Shown in pieces: positions 26,594 through 35,366 of a DNA stretch of 64,000 nucleotides; position 1 is the stretch's first letter, and each line of letters starts with the position of its first letter. A program made the position numbers and the translations under genes. Source of the DNA: Anaerolineaceae bacterium (GTDB taxonomy: Bacteria > Chloroflexota > Anaerolineae > Aggregatilineales > Phototrophicaceae); contig PABP01000005.1 of assembly GCA_002699585.1 (NCBI GenBank), forward strand, positions 53,982-117,981, read 5' to 3'. The notes under the pieces are model-generated. The model did not search any database. It was not told where the DNA came from and saw only the letters and a list, made by a program, of their open reading frames with translations.

Positions 26594-26959
26594 TTACTTA
26601 TAAGGGCAATCTTCATAATCACAACTTTCCGCATCGACGAGAACCTCTGGCTTGCCACAGACCGAGCAGGTATTGCTAACGGCTTCAATTTTGCGGTCCG
26701 TCGCTTCTTCTACCTGGACCTGCTCTATTTCCGCGGTACGACGCGTGTAGCGGCTGAGCGCATTCATGGCGGCCATCAAGACCATCGGGTCAGGATCGGT
26801 CAGGGCTTCGTTGAGGGCAGACGCCGCCTCGTCGTATTCGTCATCGCTCAGGTCATCGACATAATCACCGAGCATCTGCGCGGCTTCCGCACGGGTGGAT
26901 GCATCTTCGTTATGACGCAAGTGGTAGACAACATCTTCAAAGGTGACTTCATCACTCAT
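26594..26959 (-). CDS. HEAT-like repeat protein with C-terminal zinc ribbon
   Basis: From the ATG at 26959 (GGGGAG upstream) the protein has 121 residues. The first 80 are HEAT-like helices (DVVYHLRHNEDASTRAEAAQ, then DPDPMVLMAAMNALSRY). The C-terminus has four Cys in CSVCGKP and CDYEDCPYK, which should bind a zinc ion. Such small proteins are usually adaptors. It sits between an M42 gene and the TPR gene. A frame back to 26977 exists, but the ribosome site argues against it. Confidence 0.7.
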   Translation of the reverse strand: MSDEVTFEDVVYHLRHNEDASTRAEAAQMLGDYVDDLSDDEYDEAASALNEALTDPDPMVLMAAMNALSRYTRRTAEIEQVQVEEATDRKIEAVSNTCSVCGKPEVLVDAESCDYEDCPYK

Positions 26960-27014
26960 GATCGAGCTTCTCCCCATTCATGAACCCGACAGGGTGACCG
27001 TCACCCTATCAGGA

Positions 27015-28091
27015 CTATGATACGTCATCCAACTCGTTCCAGTCGATAGCCTGCATGAAATCAGCATCCAATGCGGCGATAAAATGGGCCAACAAGCGGC
27101 CTGTGCGCTCCATATCGCGCAGGCTAGCTGTTTCTATAGGAGAATGCATGTTACGGATCGGCAGGCTGAGCAAGGCAGTTGGGATGCCATCGCGAGCTAC
27201 CTGAATCGCCCAGGCATCGGTTCCCGTCGCGCCAGAGAAGGGCATCACCTGATGCTTGATCTCATAACGCTCGGCCACTTCAATAATTTTATCATAAAGT
27301 TTGGGGTGAATATTAGCCCCTAGGGCGATTTCCGGCCCACCGTCGATGTCGCTGGCATCGTCGCTGGGCATACCGGGCTGCGGCGCGAAGCCCACGTCCA
27401 GGGCAATGGCCACGTCCGGCTGAATGTGATAAGCAGTGGTGGCCGCACCGAGCAGGCCGCTTTCTTCCTGGACGGTGGCGGCGGCGTAGACATCCCAGGT
27501 GTGCTGCATATTTTGTAGTTCATTGAGCGCGTAGGACACGATGGCAATACAGGCGCGGTCGTCGAAGGCTTTGCCTGCCACCAGCTTGCCGTTGAGGTCC
27601 ATCAGCGGCGCGTCAGGCGTAATCAGGTCACCGATGGTGACGAGCTGCTCGACTTCGTCAGCAGGCAGACCCACATCGATGACCAATTGATCAAATGAGG
27701 GGTATTTTTTGCGATCAGCGGCGGCCAGCAGGTGCGGTGGCACAGTCGCGACAATGCCGCGCAGCGGTTCCTTGCCATGTACGATCACGGGTTGGGCCAT
27801 CATGATGCGGTTATCAACGCCGCTGACGCGATGCACGAAGATGAAGCCATCGACCACATCGCGCACCATCATGCCGATTTCATCCATGTGGGCGGCCAAC
27901 ATGATCTTGCGTGGCGGATCAATGGGGCGCGTGGCGCGTTTGATGCCTATTAAGCTGCCGAGGCCATCAATCTCGAACTCATCGACAAAATCCGCCCAGG
28001 TATCGCGGACCAACTCGCGCACAGGGCCTTCGTGGCCGGATGGTGCATGGGCTTCGGTGATCTCTTTTAGGTGTGACTTCAGATCGAACAC
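27015..28091 (-). CDS. M42 family metallo-aminopeptidase, second copy
   Basis: This 358-residue paralogue of the 24731-25798 enzyme shows the same motif series: AAHMDEIGMMV, GKAFDDRACI, VQEESGLLGAA with the Glu pair, LDVGFAPQPG and the late GATGTDAWAIQVARDG. It is expected to be a two-metal aminopeptidase. The GTG at 28091 follows GGGGGA at good distance and gives the family N-terminus FDLKSHLKEI. An ATG eight codons upstream at 28115 is possible. Two M42 genes within 4 kb suggest different peptide preferences. Confidence 0.92.
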   Translation of the reverse strand: MFDLKSHLKEITEAHAPSGHEGPVRELVRDTWADFVDEFEIDGLGSLIGIKRATRPIDPPRKIMLAAHMDEIGMMVRDVVDGFIFVHRVSGVDNRIMMAQPVIVHGKEPLRGIVATVPPHLLAAADRKKYPSFDQLVIDVGLPADEVEQLVTIGDLITPDAPLMDLNGKLVAGKAFDDRACIAIVSYALNELQNMQHTWDVYAAATVQEESGLLGAATTAYHIQPDVAIALDVGFAPQPGMPSDDASDIDGGPEIALGANIHPKLYDKIIEVAERYEIKHQVMPFSGATGTDAWAIQVARDGIPTALLSLPIRNMHSPIETASLRDMERTGRLLAHFIAALDADFMQAIDWNELDDVS

Positions 28092-28301
28092 GGTCGTTCC
28101 CCCGCTGCTGTGCATGACGCCCGCTAAATGTTTATGTGGATTGCTCTAAAGGGTAGCAAATTCGGAGGTGGAATCAAAATACCAATTGGCTAATGTTCAT
28201 GGAGTTGTTATTTAGGGTGTCAACAGAGAAATTCATTTTCTTCTGTATACTTGATTATGGTAAGAGAGAACAATTACACAGAAGCAACAAGCGAGGATTC
28301 G

Positions 28302-29375
28302 ATGTTCAAATATTCCGTATCCAAATTCCGTATATTTATTATTGGGATAGCTATCTTGTTGCTGCAAATGACTATATCCCAAACCAATGCACAAATGTCT
28401 GTGCCCCTTACTGATGCAACTGAAACCACTGAGATTCAAGATATATCAAATTGGGAACTTGAACATTCTGAGCTAAATGCCGAGATTTTATGGCAAAAAG
28501 CTTTACCTCTCCGTCAGTCAACATATCTCCTGCAAGCGACTTCCAATTTTGCTGCGGTTACTCGTAGTTACAATGATACTTTATATTGGGTTGATCTGTT
28601 CACTGGCGAAGTTAGGGAACAGAGGGATCTAGGAATTATCAACGGTCTCGGCGCGTATGGTGACACATCATGGGTTGGTACTCGATATGGTGGGCAATCG
28701 CTCATTCAAATTGACCAAAATGGTGAGCTCATTTACTTTATCTCTGAGCGAAGCCTTAGGCTGGGGACCCTTAGGATTATGCCTTTTGACAATCTCCTTT
28801 ATGTGACTTCAATCACATCTCTGGACGATACCTTTATATTTGACTTGAGCCTTATGGAACTTTTATCAAGCAGTGCTGTTAGTGATTTTCTAGGGGCGAT
28901 AGATGCAGATACCTACCTTTCTTGGGATGACGAAACAAGTCAGATAAATCTAGTAGATCGCACAACATCGACTGTGTATTGGAGTTATTCCTATTCGTAC
29001 TCAGAGATTAACTTCGTTGAGTTTGTTGGATTAGCAAATAACAACATACTAGTCAATGTAAATGATGAGCGCATTGTATCCCTCTCCAGTCTTGAGGGGA
29101 TTGAGAATTGGTCCATTCAAACACCTGAAAATGACGCACCGCCTATTATCGCTGGAGACATGCTTACCAGATTAGTTGGCAACAGTCTGGTATTTTATGA
29201 ACTAGCGGCTGGTGAACGCATTGGAGCTATAGACCTACAACGCAACATTGATGTCGATGAAAGACGTCGATCTGACCCTTTCCCAATAGCTTATTTGGCT
29301 AGTTCAGGAAATGTTGTTATTTTGGGACATCAAAAATTCGAGGAAATTATTGCTATTCGTGTCGAACCGCAGTGA
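28302..29375 (+). CDS. Secreted PQQ-like beta-propeller protein
   Basis: The 357-residue protein starts at the ATG at 28302 behind GAGG. It has a signal peptide (about 1-31, ending SQTNAQ) and then blade-like repeats with Trp- and Tyr-rich strands: LYWVDLFTGEVREQRDLG, SQINLVDRTTSTVYWSYSY and RIVSLSSLEGIENWSIQ. This looks like a PQQ-type propeller without the cofactor motifs. The gene is visibly AT-richer than its neighbours, so acquisition is possible. It is divergent from the M42 gene. Confidence 0.65.
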   Translation: MFKYSVSKFRIFIIGIAILLLQMTISQTNAQMSVPLTDATETTEIQDISNWELEHSELNAEILWQKALPLRQSTYLLQATSNFAAVTRSYNDTLYWVDLFTGEVREQRDLGIINGLGAYGDTSWVGTRYGGQSLIQIDQNGELIYFISERSLRLGTLRIMPFDNLLYVTSITSLDDTFIFDLSLMELLSSSAVSDFLGAIDADTYLSWDDETSQINLVDRTTSTVYWSYSYSYSEINFVEFVGLANNNILVNVNDERIVSLSSLEGIENWSIQTPENDAPPIIAGDMLTRLVGNSLVFYELAAGERIGAIDLQRNIDVDERRRSDPFPIAYLASSGNVVILGHQKFEEIIAIRVEPQ

Positions 29376-29462
29376 TGTAGTAGAGCGCCTAGGTCTATAT
29401 GATCATTGCTCAAAAACTATCGCAACCGATTGCTTTAATAAGCGCACGTAAAGGTCAAACGC

Positions 29463-30281
29463 ATGATAGAACTCGCCATTTCGTCGTGGTCGCTGCATGG
29501 GCAGTTTGGGCAGGTGTGGTACGAACCTGACCCGGACAAAGTCATGATCAATCACGGGGGCCAGAACCCTGCTAACCTGGACCTGCTCGATCTGCCTGCT
29601 CAGATGGCCGAAAACGGCATTTTTGTACTGGAGCTGTGCAATTTCCATTTGCCATCTGTGGAAAATAGTTATCTGCTGCGGCTAAAGCAGGCCATGCAGG
29701 ATGCGGGCGTTTCGCTGGCCAATCTGCTGATCGACACAGGTAATCTTTCCGCAGCCGATGATGCCGACTGGCTGGACAGCATTAAAATGGCGAGCTTCTG
29801 GCAAGATATAGCCCAGACATTGGGGGCCAAGGGTGTTCGACTCGACTGCGGGACAGATGCACCGACGCCAGCCGCCATCGAGCGCAGTGCCCGTGCGCTA
29901 CAGGAATTGTTCGATTATGGGCATAAGATTGGCTTGTCAACAACAGTCGAGAACTGGCGGCAGCTCAGCCTGGAACCCGTAAACTTGCTGGAGATCATGC
30001 GGCAGGTGGATCGTCCCCTGAAGCTATGCGTCGATTTCGGCAATGCAGAAAAAACCGCAGACAAGATGGCCACCCTGGAAACGCTGCTCCCACATGCCAA
30101 CAGCATTCACCTCAAAGTCAATTTTGATGGGCTGGCAGTGGATGTCGATGAGCTGAACACCTACATGGCCATGATTCAGCAGGTGAATTTTGCGGGCCAT
30201 ATCTCGCTGATTGTGGGCGAAACGTCTGACGAGTGGGAGCGAATCCAGGCGATGAAAGCGGCTGTCGAGCGGGTGTTGTGA
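29463..30281 (+). CDS. Sugar phosphate isomerase/epimerase-like TIM barrel protein
   Basis: The 272-residue protein belongs to the AP-endonuclease-2/xylose-isomerase-like TIM-barrel superfamily. Its N-terminus ELAISSWSLHGQFGQ is typical. Putative metal ligands are the Glu in STTVENWRQ (about 160), Asp in LCVDFGNAE, His in SIHLKVNFDG and Glu in IVGETSDEWE. It should act on a sugar or polyol, but the substrate is unknown. No pathway gene is adjacent. A GC-rich hairpin at 30295-30315 follows the stop. Confidence 0.8.
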   Translation: MIELAISSWSLHGQFGQVWYEPDPDKVMINHGGQNPANLDLLDLPAQMAENGIFVLELCNFHLPSVENSYLLRLKQAMQDAGVSLANLLIDTGNLSAADDADWLDSIKMASFWQDIAQTLGAKGVRLDCGTDAPTPAAIERSARALQELFDYGHKIGLSTTVENWRQLSLEPVNLLEIMRQVDRPLKLCVDFGNAEKTADKMATLETLLPHANSIHLKVNFDGLAVDVDELNTYMAMIQQVNFAGHISLIVGETSDEWERIQAMKAAVERVL

Positions 30282-30322
30282 TGGTAAGCGAAGAGGGCGC
30301 GACATGTCCGCGCCCCCATGCA

Positions 30323-32125
30323 TCATTCGCTGATGGTGACCGGGCCAAGCGTCACGACCGGACCATTGACTGTTTCCAGCGGGGCATTCGGCTCCTGATA
30401 CCAGTAGACGGCCAGCGTCAGATCATAATCTCCAACGGGGGCATCCGCCGGTATAGCCAGTGCATGGCGGCTGTGAACTGCTTCGCCAATTTTCCACTGG
30501 CTGGATGGCAAATCCGCGATGGCTTCATCCAACTGGGCCACGATGTTGCCCTCGGCATCACGCAGATGCACAGCCACCGAATAATCCTTACCGAGCGATT
30601 CGGATGCCTGCCACCACAGTTCAAGGAACAGGCTATCATCGGCCTGCTGCTGACCGGAGAAGATGGCATCGTCTAAAATCAGCGACTCGCCAAAGGTCAG
30701 CGGGTCATCAGCGATGGGGCGCTCGAACAGATATACATCGACTTCTTCATCTGGGATAGGCACATCGGGCGTGTTGGCATAGCTAGTATGCTCAACCAGT
30801 TGATACCCCAGATAGCCCTCTTGCAAACGCGGCAGAATAATCGGCGCATGCACCCAGTGAATGACCCACACACGCTGTGTCGCCTCTAAATCCGGGGTGA
30901 ACTCTTGGACCATTTCCGCAGGTTCCTCCACCCAGACCGTGCCGATCCAATTGGGATCGTCAATCGCCTGCTCAATTTCGTAAGTCGTGGCGAAATCAGT
31001 CTTGCCCAGTTCCTGCACGATCAGATCGCCGGGTTCATACTGGGATGCCAGATAGGCCACCGGGTCCGCTAAGTTGGCGCGTGGCTGAATATTGGGCATG
31101 GTAATCAGGGAGATAACCACCGAGATAGCCAGCACAATCGGTTGGTAACGTCGCTGCAACTGGGTGATGCCATAAGCGCAGACGACCATCAGCGGCGGCG
31201 TCAGGAACGAGACCATGCGCGGCGTCAGCACACCACGCCATTCGTTCATGGCGAACATGACCGCGAACAGGCCCATGCCTGTCACCAGCAGATAGAGTCG
31301 GTCGATGCTCCAGCGGCGCATGTTGGCCAGTCCGATGGCATACATGGCCCCCAGCAGCGCCAACTGTCCACCAAAGAGCAGCGTCAACAGCGACATCAAA
31401 TCTTGTAATGAAGACCCGTAGCTGCCTGGGAACCCACCGACGCCCCGCTCCACGTTGCCGAAAGAGAAATAGACCACTGGCAGCCAGGGCGCATACATCA
31501 CGACCGAAAAGACCCAGCCCCAAACCAACCGCCGCTTCTGCGGACGGTCAGCACGCCACAGGAACATGCCAAACAAAAACTGTATCCCCATGATAAATAT
31601 GCCGAAATAGTGGGTCAGCATGAGCAACGTCACGCTGATGCTGTACATCAGCCAGTGACGGTTGGAAGGCTCTTTGATGAAGCGCAGGAATAGCATGGAC
31701 GTCAATGCGCCGATGGACATCAGCCAGCCGTAATGACGCACTTCCTGTGTGTAGTAGACAGCAATATCCAGCACGCTGAACAGCAGTGCCGCGTACAAGC
31801 CCACGCGCAGATTAAAGACATCCGCCGCCAGCCGATAGACGACCGCCGTCGCAAAAATGCCCATCATGATTTCTGGGAAGCGCATGGCCAGATGGGATGT
31901 CCCGGCGAAATTCTGCCAGGTAGCCAACGTAATAAAAAACAGCGGTGGATGCCGACTGCGCAGCAAGCGCCCCATCGTCAGCAGGGGATTTTGATCCTGC
32001 ACGAACCAGGTCGTCCAGCCTTCATCGGTCCATAAAGTGAAGTGCGTCGACCCCACCAGCCGGACCAATGCGGCCAGCAGTAAAATCAAGACGAGGTAAA
32101 AGAGGGTGCGGTTCTTAGTGAGCAT
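30323..32125 (-). CDS. GT39-like membrane glycosyltransferase
   Basis: The 600-residue protein begins with a transmembrane helix and the catalytic-type loop LWTDEGWTTW (Asp34-Glu35). About ten to eleven further membrane helices run to about residue 355, followed by a 200-residue external beta-rich domain. This is the layout of GT-C family mannosyl- or arabinosyltransferases of the PMT/ArnT type that use lipid-linked sugars. It should glycosylate lipids or secreted proteins on the outer face. The acceptor is unknown. Confidence 0.82.
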   Translation of the reverse strand: MLTKNRTLFYLVLILLLAALVRLVGSTHFTLWTDEGWTTWFVQDQNPLLTMGRLLRSRHPPLFFITLATWQNFAGTSHLAMRFPEIMMGIFATAVVYRLAADVFNLRVGLYAALLFSVLDIAVYYTQEVRHYGWLMSIGALTSMLFLRFIKEPSNRHWLMYSISVTLLMLTHYFGIFIMGIQFLFGMFLWRADRPQKRRLVWGWVFSVVMYAPWLPVVYFSFGNVERGVGGFPGSYGSSLQDLMSLLTLLFGGQLALLGAMYAIGLANMRRWSIDRLYLLVTGMGLFAVMFAMNEWRGVLTPRMVSFLTPPLMVVCAYGITQLQRRYQPIVLAISVVISLITMPNIQPRANLADPVAYLASQYEPGDLIVQELGKTDFATTYEIEQAIDDPNWIGTVWVEEPAEMVQEFTPDLEATQRVWVIHWVHAPIILPRLQEGYLGYQLVEHTSYANTPDVPIPDEEVDVYLFERPIADDPLTFGESLILDDAIFSGQQQADDSLFLELWWQASESLGKDYSVAVHLRDAEGNIVAQLDEAIADLPSSQWKIGEAVHSRHALAIPADAPVGDYDLTLAVYWYQEPNAPLETVNGPVVTLGPVTISE

Positions 32126-32205
32126 GTTCGCAATCGGGTGTAGTCTAGGCTATCAAACTGCACCCGATGATACCTGCAAGTCCGCAGTGATGGTAGCGCC
32201 GACGC

Positions 32206-32646
32206 TTAACTGGCCGGCATGACCCTGTGCGCGACACCCATCGCATCCGCAATTAGTTCAAAATCATGGGTGTCGATTTCAAATAGGGAGCGCCGGAAGA
32301 CCATGCCCCAATGCTGCGGATCACTGATGCAATTCAATTGGTTCAGCAGTGGCCGAATGGGCGCGGGTTGGGCATCGAGATAGGTAACATCGCGCCGCCA
32401 GGGCGTGAACTGCTCATTCTGGGCGAATTTGTAGGGTTCACCAGCCAACACCTGGCCAATAGCCACAAACGATTGTACTTTGTCGCCGCCTTTGAGCTGC
32501 GTGCGCGGCGCGTAATAAATCAGCCAATCGCCGGGCTTGAGGCGCGCGACAGGCGTATGCTTGCCATGACCCAACTGACAGAAGCCACCTTCCACACCGA
32601 CCGCCACATGATTGCTCGATGCAATGCCGACCCAGTAGCGGCTCAT
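32206..32646 (-). CDS. EVE domain protein
   Basis: The 146-residue protein is a single EVE domain. It opens YWVGIASSNHVAVGVEGGF, has the pocket strand LKPGDWLIYYAPR and IGQVLAGEPY, and ends with a FRRSLFEIDTHDFELIADAM helix. EVE belongs to the PUA superfamily and is thought to read modified bases in nucleic acid. The ATG starts right after the stop of the VOC gene upstream, so the two are one operon. Their transcript faces the MarR gene across an operator-like site. Confidence 0.85.
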   Translation of the reverse strand: MSRYWVGIASSNHVAVGVEGGFCQLGHGKHTPVARLKPGDWLIYYAPRTQLKGGDKVQSFVAIGQVLAGEPYKFAQNEQFTPWRRDVTYLDAQPAPIRPLLNQLNCISDPQHWGMVFRRSLFEIDTHDFELIADAMGVAHRVMPAS

Positions 32647-33024
32647 CTATTCACCTCCGTTGTATTCATGGAATACCAGCACATAGCCGTCGGGGTCGCT
32701 GATGGTCATCTGCTTACCAAATGGCCCCGGCTGCGGTGACGCTAAGACGGTCCCGGCGCTGGCGCTGACGCGTTCGTGGAGGGCATCCACATTGGCGACA
32801 TCGAACCACAGTGATGTGCCCATGCCCAGCGGTCCTTGTTCTGGTAGCGGACGCATGGGCGTGCGAATAGCGAAGATGGCTGTGCCGTCATGCTGGAAAA
32901 CGACTGCATGTTCGGGGCCTTCGTCGGAAGGTGAAAAGCCGATGACGTCCGTATAAAATGCACGGGCAGCTTCCAGATTGCGTACCTGCACCGACACAAA
33001 ATCGAGATTGGTCCTTTTGGCCAC
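32647..33024 (-). CDS. VOC (glyoxalase-like) family protein
   Basis: The 125-residue protein has the VOC layout: LDFVSVQVRNLEAARAFYTDV at the N-terminus, EHAVVFQHDGTAIFAIR in the centre, and PFGKQMTISDPDGYVLVFHEY at the end, with Glu119 as a plausible metal ligand. The substrate is unknown. It is first in an operon with the EVE gene and divergent from marR, so regulation by MarR is likely. Confidence 0.85.
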   Translation of the reverse strand: MAKRTNLDFVSVQVRNLEAARAFYTDVIGFSPSDEGPEHAVVFQHDGTAIFAIRTPMRPLPEQGPLGMGTSLWFDVANVDALHERVSASAGTVLASPQPGPFGKQMTISDPDGYVLVFHEYNGGE

Positions 33025-33101
33025 CGTTTGCCTCCTATGGATTGCTCGGTATCTGGTAAATTAGGGAATGACAGAGTAAAATAAATTGATTAACTATACT
33101 G

Positions 33102-33122
33102 ATAATCAGCATTACTGATTAT
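33102..33122. promoter_or_regulatory. MarR-type operator palindrome
   Basis: ATAATCAG at 33102-33109 and CTGATTAT at 33115-33122 form a perfect 8-bp inverted repeat with a 5-bp spacer, 18 bases before the marR start and between the divergent genes. Binding by MarR is inferred. Confidence 0.6.
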
Positions 33123-33139
33123 ATGGAGATTAGCCGTTT

Positions 33140-33631
33140 ATGTCAAGCCAGGAAGACATGCCTGCGTCCCAGATTGCTAACATGCTGGCACGTCTAAATA
33201 CAGTTGGAAGTGCGGGGGATTCCGTTGAGCATTTGCCCTTCATTGGCTTTCTCATCAACAAAGCGGCACAATCGGTTGTGGCGCGTTCCGATGCCCTGCT
33301 GGAGCCATTTGGCATCAACTCACGTCATTATGGCATCCTGTATGTGATCGCCCAGGAGCCGGGCCTGCCGCAGAAAGCCATCGGCGAAAAGCTGCGCATT
33401 GACCGCACAACGATGGTCAAGCTGGTGGATGATCTAGAAAAGTTGGGGCTGGTCCAGCGCCAGAAAGATCCCAATGATCGCCGTGCTTATGCGCTGTCGC
33501 TCTCGGCATTGGGTGCAGAAAAATTACCTGACATCAGCCAACATGTGCAGCAAGCGGAAGCGCTTATCTTGGCTAGCCTGACGCCTGAAGAAATTCAGCA
33601 GTTGCTGGCCATCCTGATCAAACTGCTGTAG
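33140..33631 (+). CDS. MarR family transcriptional regulator
   Basis: The 163-residue protein is a winged-helix MarR regulator. A dimerising helix (FIGFLINKAAQSVVARS) is followed by the helix-turn-helix and wing (QKAIGEKLRIDRTTMVKLVDDLEKLGLVQRQ, residues about 80-110, with DPNDRRAYALSLS). GGAG lies ahead of the ATG. An inverted repeat just upstream suggests that it regulates itself and the divergent VOC-EVE operon. The next gene, an aldehyde dehydrogenase 98 bp downstream, may share its transcript. Confidence 0.9.
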   Translation: MSSQEDMPASQIANMLARLNTVGSAGDSVEHLPFIGFLINKAAQSVVARSDALLEPFGINSRHYGILYVIAQEPGLPQKAIGEKLRIDRTTMVKLVDDLEKLGLVQRQKDPNDRRAYALSLSALGAEKLPDISQHVQQAEALILASLTPEEIQQLLAILIKLL

Positions 33632-33729
33632 ATATAATGAATTGAGCCTATTCAGATTGAGCCTACTCATTAAAGAGAACCTATCAGAACAATAGCCATA
33701 AAGACTGTACTTAAGAAAAGGACACACCT

Positions 33730-35313
33730 ATGACCGATCAACCGATCCTAGTGAATGGCACATGGCAAGCTGCTGAAAACCCGACGGGCAGCTTCCAGGC
33801 GACCAACCCAGCAACAAAAGAACCGCTGCCGCACAGTTACCCAGTTTCCAGTTGGGATGACCTGCAAGCCATGCTGGATGCCGCCCAGGAAGCGGTCATT
33901 GCCCTGCGCCAGACACCGCGCAGTGCCATTGCTGATTTTTTGGAAAAGTATGCTGATGCCATCGAAGCGCGTCAGGATGCGCTGGTAGAAGCCGCCAACC
34001 TGGAAACAGGCTTACCGGCAGGTACACGCCTACCGGGTGAACTGGGCCGCACGACCAACCAACTGCGACAGGCAGGGCAGGCCGTCCGCAGCGGCACCTG
34101 GCTCACAGCAACCATCGACACGGCCACCAACATCCGCGCCATGTATGGCCCGCTCGATGGCCCAGTGATCGTATTTGGCCCCAACAACTTCCCGCTGGCC
34201 TTCAACGGCGTCAGCGGCGGCGATATGGTGGCAGCGATTGCTGCTGGGAACCCAGTCATCGCCAAAGGGCATCCCTCTCACCCACGCACGACGCAACTGC
34301 TGGCAGAAGCGGCTTTAGAAGCCATTGAAGCGACTGATGTACCGCAGGCGATGGTGCAGTTGTTTTATCACACCAGCAACGAAAACGGGACCAAGCTCGT
34401 CGCTCATCCGATCACGGGGGCAACTGGATTCACGGGCAGCCGTACCGGCGGTATGGCACTCAAAGCCGCGGCTGATGCGGCTGGCAAACCGATCTACCTG
34501 GAGATGTCGAGCGTCAACCCGATTGTGATTTTGCCAGGGACACTCGACGAGCGCAGCGACGACATGGCCCAGGAATTATTCGCCTCCTGCACACTTGGAT
34601 CAGGCCAGTTCTGCACCAATCCTGGCCTGGTACTGATGCTGGACACGCCACAAACCGCGGCTTTCATAAAACAGGTGGAAAGCCTGTTCGAGGGCAGCGA
34701 CCCCGGCCTGTTGCTGAACGAGGGTATCATCGGCAGCTTGAAGCAGGGCATCCAGACCTGGGAGCAAAACGGCGCGACGCGCGTCACAGGTGGCCAGCCT
34801 TTGCAAGCAGGCGGCTATCGTTTCCAGAACACGCTGTACACAGTTGATGGCGCGACCTTCTTGCAGCATCCCGAACCCCTGCAAGCGGAGGCTTTCGGTG
34901 CGGCCTCGTTGATCGTACTGGCCAGTGATGCTGACCAACTTATCGACTGCCTCAACATCCTCGAAGGCAACCTGACGGGCTGCATCTACAGCGCCACCAG
35001 CGATGCCGACGAATCCCTGTATGCCGATGTCGCCGCCGCACTACGTCCCAAAGTTGGGCGGCTGCTGAACGACAAAATGCCAACGGGCGTGGCGGTAAGT
35101 CCTGCCATGATGCATGGTGGTCCATACCCGGCGACTGGGCATCCCGGCTTTACCTCGGTCGGTATCCCGGCGTCGATTCACCGCTTTGCCATGTGGCAAA
35201 GCTACGATAACATACGCCCGCACCGCCTGCCGCCGGAACTCAAAGACAAGAATCCGACCGGGACTATGTGGCGCTTCATCGACAAAACATGGTCACAGGC
35301 TGATGTCAGCTAG
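33730..35313 (+). CDS. NADP-dependent aldehyde dehydrogenase, ketoglutarate semialdehyde type
   Basis: The 527-residue protein fits the alpha-ketoglutaric semialdehyde dehydrogenase group. It has VFGPNNFPLAFNGVSGGD (cofactor entry), IAKGHPSHPRTT, catalytic Glu in IYLEMSSVNP near 260, and nucleophile Cys in GSGQFCTNPG near 297. Members oxidise 2,5-dioxopentanoate to 2-oxoglutarate in the breakdown of pentoses, aldarates or hydroxyproline. No partner dehydratase is adjacent, so the physiological substrate is open. It follows marR and may be induced with it. Confidence 0.88.
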   Translation: MTDQPILVNGTWQAAENPTGSFQATNPATKEPLPHSYPVSSWDDLQAMLDAAQEAVIALRQTPRSAIADFLEKYADAIEARQDALVEAANLETGLPAGTRLPGELGRTTNQLRQAGQAVRSGTWLTATIDTATNIRAMYGPLDGPVIVFGPNNFPLAFNGVSGGDMVAAIAAGNPVIAKGHPSHPRTTQLLAEAALEAIEATDVPQAMVQLFYHTSNENGTKLVAHPITGATGFTGSRTGGMALKAAADAAGKPIYLEMSSVNPIVILPGTLDERSDDMAQELFASCTLGSGQFCTNPGLVLMLDTPQTAAFIKQVESLFEGSDPGLLLNEGIIGSLKQGIQTWEQNGATRVTGGQPLQAGGYRFQNTLYTVDGATFLQHPEPLQAEAFGAASLIVLASDADQLIDCLNILEGNLTGCIYSATSDADESLYADVAAALRPKVGRLLNDKMPTGVAVSPAMMHGGPYPATGHPGFTSVGIPASIHRFAMWQSYDNIRPHRLPPELKDKNPTGTMWRFIDKTWSQADVS

Positions 35314-35339
35314 ATAGGGCATCTGAACAAAGAGACACG

Positions 35340-35365
35340 GGGCGCGACATGATCGCGCCCTTTTT
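35340..35365. terminator. Terminator between convergent genes
   Basis: GGGCGCGA/TCGCGCCC arms with a CATGA loop and five T end the aldehyde dehydrogenase transcript. The convergent gene stops at 35367, so the hairpin may also serve that transcript. Confidence 0.85.
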
Positions 35366-35366
35366 G

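Noticed and set aside
28193..28414. Short frame starting before the propeller gene
   Set aside because: It overlaps the signal peptide of the 28302 gene in another frame and lacks a ribosome site.
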